From contig BSBM01000440.1 in NCBI GenBank assembly GCA_027924585.1, positions 12,307,501 to 12,371,500 on the forward strand: a DNA stretch of 64,000 nt, written 5' to 3'. This document shows, piece after piece, positions 1 through 12,138 of the stretch. Numbering within the stretch: the stretch's first letter is position 1; each line of letters opens with the position of its first letter. A program made the position numbers and the translations under genes. This DNA comes from Larix kaempferi. Its lineage: Eukaryota; Streptophyta; Pinopsida; Pinales; Pinaceae. Under the pieces are notes generated by a model. The model made no database searches, was not told the DNA's origin, and worked only from the letters and a program-made list of their open reading frames with translations.

Positions 1-602
1 GAAATCTGATAGGTTGGCCCGTCTGCCCGTAATAAGTCCTAGGATTCTCTTTCGAGGCATTGCCATGACCACATGTAAGTAGACCTGGGAGATTTGATAG
101 GTTGGGCTGTGTGCATGTAATAAGTCCTGGGATGCTCTTTCGAGGCATTGTGGTAGGGGTCACATGTAATAAGTCCTGGAGATCTGGACAGGATGAAAAA
201 GGCCTTAGATTCTCTTTAGAGATCTTGCTTGGAAATACACTCTTTTAAGGTTTTGTGATGGTCACATATAAGTGGACCTGGGAGATCTTGCTGGTCGTGC
301 TTCGGCACATAAATGGTCCTTAGATACTCTTTCGAGTCATTGTGACGCACGTAATAAGTCCTGAGTATTCCACAGTATGGCCAGTGATGTTGAAGACCTG
401 CATGTGGTGGGCTTACATCCAGTATGAAAAAGGACTGGCTCTGTAGAACTTCCTATGACGAGTAGATTGGAGATTGATTGAGATAGTAGCAGCAATGACG
501 ATGACGATGATTCGAGGACAATGATTTGCTGACGATGATCCAGAGAAGAAGACTTGTACTAGCATATCTATGTCGAGAAATACCTTCCTAGTTAAGAGGG
601 AG
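1..602 (+). mobile_element. 3' non-coding end of a family A copia element
   Basis: Positions 1 to about 370 hold irregular tandem repeats around the phrases 'gtaataagtcctgg' and 'ctctttcgaggcattg'. Positions about 370-590 match, in reverse complement, 16984-17190 at the 3' end of element A. This is therefore the conserved 3' untranslated end of the same family. It finishes in a purine-rich tract (about 592-602) directly before an LTR start TGTTGATG, as expected for a plus-strand primer site. The element's coding part lies left of the window. Confidence 0.75.
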
Positions 603-1204
603 TGTTGATGTATATGTAACTTTGGAATGTATTTCACCTATGTATTTCATCTATGTATATTGTACTCCTCTAGAGATGTTATTATTCCTCTATACGGAAG
701 TGTCCTCATTTGTATTGACAAGTGTCGCAAGTGTCGTAACTTGCCAATGGGTTATTAGACCACCATGTGTGGGGTCGACCATGATTAAGTTAACCATGGG
801 TTATTAGGCTAAGCTAGACAAGTCGTCCCCATTAGTTTAATGGGCAAGACAGGACAAGTATAAATAGAGATCGGGAAATCTCTATTTGGACATCTCATTA
901 CTCACTTCTACATCACTCGAAAAGTGGCGCACATTTGAGAAGGAGGATCATCTGCTAGGAGAAGACTATGTCTTGTACTTGGGTTGTACTTTGGTTGTAT
1001 TATTGCTCTATCTATCTCTGAGGCAGTTGTGGGGTTTTTCAGCTCAGGGTTTTCCCCACAGAAACTCTATTTGTCTATTGTCTCTTATGTTTGCCTCTTG
1101 TTGTGATTAACATGATTGACATGCTTGATATGATTGATATGTTGTACATGTTATTCTCTCAGTAAAGATCCTAGAGTATATTGAATTAATGCTCAAAATT
1201 AACA
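603..1204 (+). mobile_element. Family A LTR (3' LTR of the element entering from the left)
   Basis: The 602 bp segment starts TGTTGATG and ends TTAACA. It is homologous to the LTRs at 16438-16971 and 36266-36863 (both reversed) and 60533-61216. A TATA box (tataaata, about 859) lies before the putative transcription start, followed by the family's conserved 'gaggaggat' and 'gcagttgtggggttttt' stretches. A polypurine tract precedes it, so it is a 3' LTR. No target duplication can be assigned because the right flank is another copia fragment. Confidence 0.8.
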
Positions 1205-2250
1205 CAAGAAAGCCTTGTATGGCTTGAAGCAAGCTCCTAGGACTTAGTATGGTAGGATGGAAAGTTTCCTATCCTATTTGGGCTTTACGAAGAGTAAAGC
1301 GGATTCCAACCTTTACTACAAGGTTGAGGAAGGCAATACAGTGATACTACTTTTTTAAGTGGATGACTTGTTTGTTATAGGTGAGGATAGATTGATTGCC
1401 AACACGAGGAGGAAGCTTGCTTCCGAGTTCGAGATGAAGGACTTGGGGATGATGCCTTACTTTCTAGGCATGGAGGTGTGGTAGAGTGCAGATGGATCTT
1501 CCTTGGACAAGGGAAGTATGTAGTAGAGATCCTGAAGAGGTTTGGGATGATGGAATGCAAGGCCATGGCCACACCTATGGCATTGAACCTGAAGCTTCTG
1601 TGTGATGCTTCATCTGAGTCAGTTGATGTCACTGTGTATCGTCAGATGATTGGGTCCTTGATGTACCAGACGAGCACGAGACCAGATATTCGCTTTGCGG
1701 TGAACACATTGAGCTAGTTCCTGACGGATCTAAGAAGTGTTCACCTGGTTGTTGTAAAGCATATTCTGAGGTACCTGAAGGGTACGGTTGATTATGGGCT
1801 CAAGTATGATGCAAATCAAAAGTTTAACCTGGCGGGTTATGTTGATTAAGATTGGGAAGGTAGTGTTGTAGATAGGAAGAGAACTTCAAGGTGTTGCTTC
1901 AGTATGGGATCAGGTGTGATCTCTTGGTTTAGCAGGAAACAATCCTGCATAGCACTGAGTACAGCCAAAACAGAGTATGTTGCAGCTTGTTTGGCTAGTT
2001 GTGAGGCAGTATGGGTGAGGAAGCTACTGCCTTAGTTATTTGATCTCCCGTTGGATGCTACTGGTATCTTTTGTGACAACCAGAATTGTGTGAAGCTGTC
2101 CGAGAACCCCATTTTCCATGACAGGTTGAAGCACATCGAGATCAAATATCACTATATCAGGGATATGGTGCAGAGAGGAGCAGTGAAGCTCCTGTATGTT
2201 GCGACGGATGAGCAGATAGATGATGTGTTGACCAAGCCGCTGGCCAGAGT
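1205..2250 (+). pseudogene. Copia RT-RNase H fragment fused to LTRs on both sides
   Basis: Translation gives copia reverse transcriptase and RNase H motifs in order: KALYGLKQAPR, the catalytic-motif region around 1355-1370 (damaged: a stop follows LLF where FYVDD is expected), LKRFGMMECKAMATPM, IGSLMY, TRPDIRFAVNTLS, ISWFSRKQS, CDNQNCVKLSENP and DVLTKPLARV. Gag, protease, integrase and the first half of RT are absent. The fragment begins right after the LTR end at 1204 and stops inside the RNase H tail, where it joins an LTR at its TATA box. Several stops show it is dead. It is closest to the RT-RH of element A (32081-33590, reversed). Confidence 0.85.
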
Positions 2251-2582
2251 GTATAAATAGAGAGGTTGTGTCTCTCATTCTATTCACTCACTCACTTCTC
2301 AAGCTCACATAGCTAAGAGAGAAAGTGGCACACATGTGGAGGAGGAGGAGCATCTACTAGAGACATCTTATTGGGTTTGATCCTTGCGATCTTGTATTGG
2401 GGCTTATCTTATCTCTAAGGAAGTTGCAGGGTTTTAACCTTTTTGGTTTTCCTTGGTGAAACTCTATGTCTCTTGTGTGCTTGCATTATTGTGTTTATTA
2501 TTGATATGTTGTTGATATGATGCACATGTTATTCTCTTAGAGATCCTAACTATAATGGAATGCAATTATCAGAAAATTAACA
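2251..2582 (+). mobile_element. Truncated family A-like LTR (from TATA box to 3' end)
   Basis: It begins exactly at the LTR TATA box (tataaatagagag) and runs to TTAACA, matching the last 330 bp or so of the LTR at 603-1204. The whole U3 part upstream of the TATA box is missing. The preceding RNase H sequence stops at the same point, so a deletion removed the end of the pol gene, the 3' untranslated region and U3 together. Confidence 0.75.
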
Positions 2583-4640
2583 CACATATCCAAAGGGACT
2601 ATTGAAGAGTGTTCATTGACCCACTAGGAGGAATGACAAGTGTAGAATGCAGAAGCTACAGATGCCAAAAAAAAAATTAATTTCCAGCTAATGCAGGAGG
2701 CATCCTCCCTAAAAAGTGGTCATGTTCCCAAAATATAGGAAAAACTGAGTAGGTGGCTCATTAATTACAAAACTGACCCAAAAAACTAGGAAAGCAATAT
2801 AACCATCGAATGAGAAGGAGGCTCACACACTATATTTTGTGGATTTCCTGCATACTAAAAGGTTAAGCACACAAAAGAATTCGATGAGGGGAGAGATGAA
2901 GTAAAAAATGTAGTTAAGTGACTGACAAGAGAAATATTGGAAGCATAAAGTATTTCTACCCTTGTCTTTATCCTGATGGTTCTGTGAACAGGCTCGGGGG
3001 TTCCAGGAAAGTGATTTGGCTGTGTTGGAAGCACGTTGGGAGGAACAGTGATCTTTGGAGTCTGTTGTCTCCTACCTTTCCAGGTTCCTTATTATTTATT
3101 TGCTTGCAGATAAATGTTTAATTGCTGTGATGGCTAATTTACTGCTATATTTTATATATGTAGTCAGTAGTACACTACTGTTAGTATTTAGATGATGAAT
3201 ATTAAATTATATTCAGTACAGGAGTAATATCTATCATCACTTAGCCGAGAAGTAATATTATGACTTGGTATTTGAATTGCAATTAGATTATTAATAGTTA
3301 AGTTTCATGCCAAGAAGTGTATAAATAATCAGAATAAGCTTATATGTATAATATATTTTTCCAGTCTAGTCTGTGCATTTAGACCTAGTCAGATAACTAG
3401 TTACAATACATATACATATAGATATAATAAAAAATTATCATTGAAAAACATAGGCTATTTTTCTGAATGCATAATATCATCTCACATCATATCTTAATAT
3501 TATATATACAACTAACATATAGTATAGAGATTGATTAAACATTCTTGAAGCACAAAGTACATATAATTTACAAGTAGGGCTTTCCAGAAATATACAAATT
3601 CTTTATATGATAACATAACTTTAATAGTACCGAAATAACCCTAGGTCCAGATTGCCATTAATGGACGTCTTAAAACCCAAACAAAAGCAAGAGTATTAAA
3701 ACAACAATTTTTAAATCGGAGAAGTAACAAATTCTATTATATAAACAGAGTTTACATTTCTACAGTAAGGCATTGCCCATAATTTCGATAGCAATCTCTA
3801 TAAACAATAAAATTGTAAGAAAACTCAATCATTGGTAAAATCCTGCGAAACTAAGCATTGAAAATATGCATAGACAAACAGAGTATCTATATCTTATAAT
3901 CGGGGCTTTGTCCAAAACAAGTAAAACAAATTCCATTTTCACAATACAAAGAACAGAGCACGTAATTACATTTAGGGCTTTGCCCAGAATTAACAAAAAC
4001 AAACAAATCCTTTATTTAATACCAGAATGAGAACTCGTTCTCACAGTTAGGGTTTTCCTAGATTCGATATCAAATCTCTTCATAACCTCATACATAAACA
4101 GAATAACAACAATAGAATAAAATATCCCTTATCGGCACAAACATAGAAGATCCACTATCGAATCGTTATAACTAGTTAGGTTTTTGCCCAGAAACATTTA
4201 TACGAAGCCATTTCATTTTAAACAAACAAAACATCATTGCAATCACCAGAAGCCTGAAAGAGGGTCAAAGTCTAACAATTGCATTGAAACCCTGAAGAAA
4301 TCAACCAAGGAAAATGCACTTAACAAAATACGATTCTCTCCCATATAAATTCCTATTGGCCACGAATTATAAGAACACTATATTTTCTTTTCAAAATTAT
4401 ATTATATGCATCAAAATAGTTGAGCGAAACCCCAACTAAAGGCTTTTAGCCTAGAAAGATTTACAATGCAGTAACGTTATACAATGTCATTACAGGGTCG
4501 CCATTATGGAATCCAAAACAAACAAACTAACCCTAAACAGACCAACAATGGTAGCGAACAACAACAAAACTGTTTACCAATCGAAAGAGGCCAACTTGCC
4601 TTATCCTATTTGGTACACTATAAACGTAACCAGACTCACA
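2583..4640. other. No gene recognised; AT-rich sequence with a dispersed degenerate repeat
   Basis: I see no coding domain or LTR terminus. Six diverged copies of a phrase like 'agggctttgcccagaa' occur near 3576, 3902, 3971, 4045, 4175 and 4440, spaced irregularly. Short open stretches here (for example 2918-3121 and 4484-4786) have no recognisable motifs. Confidence 0.5.
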
Positions 4641-4682
4641 AAAACTCAGGAAACGGATGTTCCAGGGAGGCCCGGGGCTTAC

Positions 4683-4964
4683 CGAGGTTGCTCCAACCCT
4701 TGGAGCCTTCCATATTTATCTGCCAAGATTTAAAACATGACCAGATGACTCAAAGGCAACACGAAACCTCCTGTCAGCACACATAGAAAACACAATATAT
4801 TATAAGCGTTTCATTAAAGAAAATATTTGAAAGACTTGCACAATAGTTTTGGGCATAATGAGTTTACCTCTGCGTTAACCATGGAGAACCAGAACCTATA
4901 CTCTGCGTGGTTTAGAAAACAATGGAGTTCCTCCATAGCCATGACGGCCGAGAGCTCTGCTCTC
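4683..4964 (-). other. Possible two-exon fragment of a host gene or transcript
   Basis: On the minus strand, 4964-4868 looks like an exon. It is preceded by a pyrimidine-rich tract ending in 'gtgtag' and followed by a donor 'gtaaac'. A second exon-like piece, 4719-4683, follows an acceptor 'cttggcag' and ends at a strong donor 'gtaagc'. Joined, the two keep an open frame that includes MAMEELHCFLNHAEY and FWFSMVNAE then INMEGSKG. I do not recognise the product. It may equally be part of a non-coding transcript or a chance arrangement. No upstream or downstream exon was found with confidence. Confidence 0.25.
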
Positions 4965-5047
4965 CTACACAAAAAAAATGAACAAAAGAAATTTTGATAC
5001 AACCGTTTTGATTTAGGGTTTATGATAGCGTGGAACCATGTTGTCAA

Positions 5048-6009
5048 GATTCACGTGACCTATCTATCTCAGTAGCTGTCATCCACTATGTTTTCAATTC
5101 TTACTCCTTTCCTATATTTGTTTGCTCATGCCTTTAAAAACTGAATTAACGCCATCAGGATTTTAAGCTAGGATAACCATTTTTTTCCTATAGTTTGGAG
5201 CCATGGATTAACTTTTACTTGATGCATTATTTCATAGCTATGGTTCCATTTTTCCTCAGCAAATATTTTAACCTCCAACCCAAATATTGGTAGGGTAAAT
5301 CCTTACCTAAAAATTGTACAAGGAATTCAACATGCGTTAGCCTTCACGAAATCTAAGTGAGCCCAGTCACCACTGAAAACACATCCTTCAACAAAAGGAA
5401 ACATAATGAGTATTACATTTGCAAGAACATTGAAACTGATATACAATGATAATAGGACATATGAATAAAATAGATAAATGTCGATTTTAACACTTGGATA
5501 TAAACAAGTTAAACATATACTTCACAAAAGTAACATCATTGAGTGCGAGTAAGCATTCCGGCAGTTAACAAGATAAATAAGTAAATCTTAAGCTAAACTC
5601 TAGATCTTATGGGTAATTATACCATATAATTTTTATTTTTATTTATTTATGGATGTTTTAGATTTGTTACAATACCTAAGGTGCTCGGACGTTAACGTCC
5701 TCAGACTGCTCCTGAAAGAAAACCACCATCTACATGTGGTGGCTTCTTGTTGAGTCAAGGCCCAAAAAGTGGCTTCCTCAAACTACTTTTTCTCGATCCT
5801 GAAACTACTAATGGTCTACATTTTACCACTTCCCACTACGGCACTTTCCCTTATCTTTCCCTTAAACTATTCTTAAATGGTCATACCACCACCATTTGTG
5901 AGCCATCGTCCTCCAGCATTTAAGAATCCAAATACCCCTTAACTAGCAGGCTAATCCCAACATGCCACGTAAATCCTACATTAAAACCTGCCAAATTCAA
6001 ATATTTCCC
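5048..6009. other. No gene recognised; flank of the coiled-coil pseudogene
   Basis: This stretch is AT-rich and non-coding, with no LTR terminus, tandem array or domain that I can name. Its right end carries the TATA box described next. Confidence 0.4.
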
Positions 6010-6017
6010 TATAAATA
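6010..6017 (+). promoter_or_regulatory. Putative TATA box of the coiled-coil ORF
   Basis: The sequence tataaata lies about 130-200 bp upstream of the first coding-like sequence of the following ORF. It is followed by a C/T-rich stretch (about 6045-6090) typical of a plant transcription start. It is assigned by position only. Confidence 0.35.
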
Positions 6018-6149
6018 CTTTCCCAGGGAAGCCAATGCACACTCTTACTCCATCTCCAAGATCCTCAGTCTTCATTCTCTGCACCAGTTTTCTTCGAGGC
6101 TCCCTAATCAATTCAGATTCAATGTTCCCTGCTATACGCCTACGTTAGC

Positions 6150-9100
6150 ATGGCCTATGTACCCACTCCCAAACTCCTCCATATCCACGACCAGTAATCC
6201 ATAGGACCACCTCGGTGATGAGTTCTTTGATGTTCATGACTCTATCTCTTCCTTCCCAAACTTGCAGCAGATAGCTCGTGATACTGAGGAACAGGAAAAG
6301 AATGGAAATGATCTTTTCAATACATGGAAGTCCAAGATAGCTAAAATGAGTCTCCCTCCAGCTAGACCTTTTCCAGAGGTGATACAGTCGTGTGCATAGT
6401 GTTATGTGCTAGAAAGAAAGGCCATTGTTTCCCGATTGGGAAGCGTAGTATGCCCTATAAATAAAGAACTTATCATGGAATTAACAAACACCGGTGAAGA
6501 TACCTAAAGGTTTCAGTTTGATGAGGAAGTCCTAATGAAAAATATGCGAGATCTCTCCACGAAAAATAGGGATGCCTTCATCGAATTATTATTTCGACTA
6601 GAGAGTAGTTTGTCGGGCACCGAGTCCATGTTTAGCTTGGATATGTTTGTAGATTATGTTAAACCGGTATTGTCAATGATATGTATTTTCCTTGGGTATG
6701 ATAATGACATAGTAATAGATGATCCCATGTTGGGTTTGTTATTTATCATGAACCTTTCTCAGCAAGAGACCCCTGTCAAACTGGATTGGTCAGCCTTCCT
6801 CACCCAATCAATTCATCTCCAACTAAAGAGATTTTCATCCAAGAAGTTGTTTTGTTTTCTGCTCTATTCTCTTGTACATGATCATTTACAGTAACAAGAA
6901 GTTTTTTAGCAAAGGTGATCTAGATAGGTCCGTTTTCAAGGCTCCCCCATAGAAATATTTCATCCTGGTGGTGGACACCATCGTTTCTAGTGTTTATACA
7001 CTACTGTTTGATGCCCCTCCACTGAGGTTTTTTCCAGAAATCAAACAGTTGCTCCAGCTTAATCCAAATGGAGCTATGGGCGATTGGTTTTTCTTTGATA
7101 CACATACTGAAATATGAGTGTATGGGGAATAATTGGATCCTCACAGTTTACCCATATTCTCGACTCCTCGGTCGTTTGCACTAGAATACATCTGTCAAAG
7201 ATTCAACTATGACGATGTACAGTTTATGAAGGGGAATAGTGCCAGGACTTTCAAAGTCCCTAATGAAGTGGGGTCGTTCAAAGTAAGGAGAAGAGCCACT
7301 CATAAGGAATTCAAGGAGTTGTTAGATTCATACAACTTTCCTGTAAACATGATACACAATTATGATCCTAGGGAGATCATTTCTCAAAAAAGACAGGAAG
7401 CTCGTTATGTCGGTAATCTCCATGTGCCACACCCCTTGTTGGACAAGATGGCCAACTTGAATAGCTGGGAAGAATGTCTGGTTGTTCTAGACCCTAGTAA
7501 AGCTACTGGAGCACCAATTATTCTGACACCCCTTATGATGGATATGTTTGGGAAAGACACATCAGAGCCTATGTATGCAAACAGAAAAGAAGGATCAGGG
7601 AGTGTGGGGTGAGGACAAAAAGGTTGAAGTTAGAGGGTATGTTTAGCGCAACCTCAAAGGTTATGCCAACACCTACTCCTGTGACACCCGTCGTCCTTGA
7701 AAATTTCCCATCTGCAACATGGCCTCAGATTCAGGATACTCAGTCTATGGAAGGAGATTTGGTTACCACGTTTCCCGTCAAAGTAGGCTTGTTCGGTATT
7801 TATGTGTAGATTAAGGATGATAACATCGACCTGGAGAAGTCATTGTTTCTGAAGAATGATATTGACATGGGAAAGCAGTCCAGGATGTTATCAACGCTAG
7901 ATCTGAAACAGGGAGCCCTAAAGATGGCTATCCTAGAGAAAATAGTGCCCGAAGGGAAGAAAATACCTTCTAATTTTAAAACTACTCAATTAACTTTGAA
8001 TTTGGATGCATTCCCATCCAAGTATATTATGGAACTTCGTTGATAGATAGGTGAAGGAGTGTACTAGGATGTGCAGAAATACACTACAAGCATGAACATG
8101 CTACAGGATGCGGTACAGAAGCTAGAGAAGCAACTGAGGAATGGAAAGTCTTCTAATAAAGCCAAGAAGTTGAAAATAGCTGACTTGGAGAAGCAAATCA
8201 TTAAAATGGCAAAAAATCTGAATGATCTGGCTCTGTTACATGCCATGATAAAGGAGAAGGATAAGGAGGTCGCAACCCTGAAGACAAGGCTCAACATTCC
8301 CATGACTGAGCATTCACAGATTGCAAAAGTGGTCGCAATACAATCAGAACTGAAAAAATCAATGACTAATGGTCAAACACTCAAGGAAATGATTGTCTCC
8401 TTGGAAGGTGAATTGGAGAAGGAAAGAAAGAGGAATCAAAAGATTCTCCAGCAGAAGGAAGCATCAATCCAAGCCTCCTCAATTTTAGATCTCGCAAATA
8501 AGCTTGTTCAGGCAATAATTGAAATGAGCATTAAGGATGCTAAGCTGAACCAAGTCCAAGATCAACTAAGGGCCAAGTGTGATGAACTTTTCAATGTGAA
8601 TGAAAATCTGGTTAAAAGAGATCAATTCATCTCGGAGATAGAACAAGCTAGTGATGAACTCCGTGGTGAAATTCGGGAACTGTATAGGAAACTCACTGGA
8701 AAACCTTTAATCAGAGGTGCCAAAGTTGTAATATGGGATCGGGTGGCAGTTTTGATAAGCTCTCGGTGGATCCATTTCAGCATAACTCAAGAAGAGTTCG
8801 AGATTGCTAGAACTGCCGCCCAGGATGCACAAGCTGCGGAAAGTAGTGTAAGTAAAAAGGTCGAGTCTTCCCGAGGAGTGATTGACTTCTTAAATAAGAA
8901 AACCTTTAAAGAGCTTCAAAATTATTCAGTCCAGGATTGAACCAAAATAATAATGGAAGCAAACAAAATGATTAATAAGGGAGAGTTGGCTCAGAATGTT
9001 GCCGACATGGTGGCTCAACAGAAGCAAGACTTGCACTCATTTAAAGAGATTTTCAAGACATTATTCTCCCTTGGTATCACATATTTCTAGGATGGAAATG

Positions 9101-9438
9101 GGGATCTCTATCCAGAAAAGGATTATATTTCCATGATGACAGAGGAAAGGGACACTGAGATCCGCTTGACAGATACTCTGCAGGAGCTTAGTGGAAAAGA
9201 AGTCATGGACAAGTTACAATCCAATTTAAAAATTCTTAACTGCCTCCAAGATATCTTTAAAATCCTCCCTAAGGCCTCTTTTGAGCTTTGTACCAAGTTG
9301 TATTCATCTCTTAGAGAGATCAAGTTCTTTAATTACCCTATGGGTAAAGACTGGAAGGCTATTGCTAGATTTATCACAATCAAGCAGTCAGAGCAGTTCA
9401 CCAGGAACCAAGCCATAGCCACAACTTTTACCGTGTAG
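6150..9438 (+). pseudogene. Decayed retroelement accessory ORF with long coiled coil
   Basis: Roughly 1,100 codons remain recognisable, mostly in one frame (6150-6894 and 7609-9438), with a frame change for 7133-7612 and about ten stop codons. The N-terminal third is globular (for example DEFFDVHD, FPEVIQSC, FALEYICQRFNYDD). The part at 8071-8700 is rich in K, E and Q heptads and predicts a long coiled coil. The C-terminal part (9133-9438) ends FTRNQAIATTF. I cannot name a family. It lies opposite in strand to the gypsy gag at 10290-12118, with the two 3' ends facing each other. That matches the known habit of Tat-lineage elements of carrying an extra, often antisense ORF. It could instead be a captured host gene. 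Confidence 0.6.
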
Positions 9439-10289
9439 CCTGCAACAAAATCCTCTTCCACTCAGCATGGAATTCTTCCTCATCAAGTGAGTGGGTCCCA
9501 ATCTCGGCAGCATACTAGTCAGCAATAGTCCTCAAGACTGTTTCTAGTGACAAATTTTGTTGGAAAGTTTGAATGGAAATGTATAAGCCATTGAACTATA
9601 ACAAACTTTGTATAACAACTTATTTTGTAAACACCTATGAAGGCTATATATAGTAGAATAGGCAATGTCCAAAGGGTTAGATCTTTTTGTAAGAAGTGTA
9701 ACTTCTGATATTTTGCAGTCCGATCAATATATAAAGAAGAACATCATTTTTTCCCGATCTTGGAGTTATATGGATTGAAACTTTTGATATGTCCAGTTAG
9801 TATTCTTTTCTCTTGTTAATTCATCTCTCTCATATTGTTCATGATTTATGAATTTCATTCTGGTTTCAATACGAGTGTTGTAAGCTTAAATTATTGCTCC
9901 TAGGATGATTATGGCATGAAGTATTCATGTTTGGTTATCTGGAAATAATATCCTCATATTGTTCAGGTTTATTTCTATGATCATTTTTGTTAAACTACTG
10001 AATTCATCCCTTAGGCTCAATACGTTATTCTCAAACATAAAACAAATATTTACTCTCTCTACAGTACCTTTGTTTTGTGGCATTCTATTATCATCAATTC
10101 ATGCAAATTCTTGTCATTGGCAAATTGAAATACTGCCCACATTATTCCAAGCTTGGCTATCTGTATTATTTTATGGTGAATGTAATCTTGGTCAAAGCAA
10201 AAGAACAAAGCAAATTTTATTGATTCCTAGGCACAGTTCTAAAAGCAGCCTTAGAACGTCTATGGGACCAACACCTATTGTTGCTTGTC
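9439..10289. other. Non-coding region between convergent pseudogenes
   Basis: The first 300 bp look like the 3' untranslated region of the coiled-coil ORF, AT-rich with several possible poly(A) signals near 9720-9740. The rest, approaching the gag end, has no clear domain. No protease, RT or integrase motif is seen, so the pol gene of the minus-strand element is missing here. Confidence 0.45.
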
Positions 10290-12118
10290 TCCCTTCATGA
10301 ATTGCATATCAATAGTCCTTTCTTGAAGCAAGTCATGTGCTCGAAAATCTTTCTTCTCATGGCCTATAGATCGACATAAGTTACAATATAGATTAGATGG
10401 CTTCGACACAACCATCTATAAATACATGCATTCCTCCTAGCAATTTACTCTTGTCTGGAAAAATCAACACCAGGGAATCCCTCCTTGATTGAGCGGGTTG
10501 GGTGCACCAAACTGTAGATACTTGCAAAATTGAGGACATTGATCTTTATGATTCCCTTCGGACTTGCATCGACTGCACCATACCTCTTCACAAACTTCCT
10601 TCCCTTTCTTAATATCCTGCAGCTGAATAGTCAGGTTTTCTAGCTACGACTGGATCTAGCTCATGCCAATCTCTTTTTCACCAATTGGCGAAGTTTCGAT
10701 CTTCATCATAAGTTCCAAATCCTCCACCTGAGATAAGATATTTTGCTGCATCAACGACATCCTGGTGTGAGGTATCAATGCTGCAATAAACCATTCCTTT
10801 TGCTGCACATCGCTCATCCCAAAAATAACTTTATCCATCAGAGTTTTGAACCTTTGATCAAAATCCCATACCGACTCATTATGGAATTGCTTTATCTCCT
10901 TCAATTTTGTGATGTACTGTGATTCTGATTTAGGCTTCGTAAACTCGTCAATCAGCCCAACTATGATTTCTTCCAGAGTCTTTTGTAGAATTCCTACAGT
11001 TACATGTATAAACTTCATGTACCAATCCAACGCATGACCTCTAAACTTCGTCGGCAATTGTCCCTTCTTGATATATTCATCCTGCACTTCTGTTACTATC
11101 CACACCGCTTCGCACAAGAACCAATATTGCTAAGGATCCTCTGTCCCATTACCCTGAAAGAGAGGAAAATTCAGGGCATCCCCTTCCATCCTTGGTTTTC
11201 TACCAATGTTTATATATCCACTACTATTACTGCTATTCTGACATGCATGACAGCCCTATGAAGAGCTTATGTTTCTTCCTCCAAAATTTGGCAAAGTGCA
11301 CAGGGTTGTGGGTACATCGTATCCTTAGGTATGTACTTCCTTAGGTTTAGGGGTATCCTGGTTGTCGTCTTCTTCACTGTAGGGTCTCTTACTCCCTTTT
11401 GGCCCCTCTTCGTAGTTCTCCGTTCTGGTCTCACTAGGACTCTCTATCTTAGTCCTCCTCTTTTTCTCCGGTGGGAACCTTGCCCCACTTCTCAAGCGGC
11501 CACAATTTTCCACAACTTCCCTTAAAAAATTTCGTAGCTCATTTCCATCTACCCCACATCATTCTATCAAACCTGCAGTTGCGTAGTACCCACATCCTTC
11601 GTGCACCATAGCTCCACTTGTCGAAGTTAATCTTCAATATTCCTTTTTCACAAATGAGCATTTTGATCCATAGTTGTAATGGCAATAGGTACCTTCTTAT
11701 GGGTCACTTAAAGAACTTCCTTTCTGTGTCATTGTATGATCTAACTGTATCGACGACAAACTCAGTAATGTACCCTTATAAAATTCTATCCACCCAGACA
11801 TCGACATCCCTTGAAGTTTTATTGTTAACACGAATTAATTGTTGGATCAGTTATGAGGTCCAATGCTCTGCCTCACCTCCTTGGAAACTGTTCTTCTGAT
11901 AAGTTAGTTGAGCCAACCATTCATACAATAGTATAGGAAACTCACAGAAAAATACCTCATGGATATCAGTATAGATGTACTTTCGTAACCATTTATCTGT
12001 TGACCATCTAGGGTTCTGATTTTCTTCCTCAAAAAATTCTCGCGTATTTTTATTGAACCATTCTATGATCTTCGACGTTGTCAGATTCCACAACATGTCC
12101 TCTCCTTCTCGCACTAAG
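10290..12118 (-). pseudogene. Ty3/gypsy gag relic with zinc knuckles
   Basis: Read on the minus strand, the capsid-like part includes KPRMEGDALNFPLFQGNG, CEAVWIVTEVQDEYIKKGQ and GHALDWYMKF, then KEIKQFHNESVWDFDQRF and AALIPHTRMSLMQQN, typical of plant gypsy Gag. Two zinc-knuckle-like motifs follow, CSRCKSEGNHKDQC (about 10530-10577) and CNLCRSIGHEKKDF (about 10345-10395). The last cysteine of the second is replaced by phenylalanine. Gag would assemble the particle and bind RNA. Stops and frame changes break it. It starts just inside the primer site of the LTR at 12139-12965, so that LTR acts as its 5' LTR. Confidence 0.75.
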
Positions 12119-12136
12119 GTCCCGATAATGGAACCA
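12119..12136 (-). other. Degenerate primer binding site of the minus-strand gypsy element
   Basis: On the minus strand the sequence reads TGGTTCCATTATCGGGAC, two bases after the LTR end. It resembles the gypsy primer site TGGCGCCGTTGCCGGGGA with several substitutions. It supports the LTR at 12139-12965 as a 5' LTR. Confidence 0.5.
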
Positions 12137-12138
12137 TT

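Noticed and set aside
9959-10300. 113-codon plus-strand ORF near the end of gag
   Set aside because: It has no motif and overlaps the minus-strand gag tail. It is treated as a chance frame.
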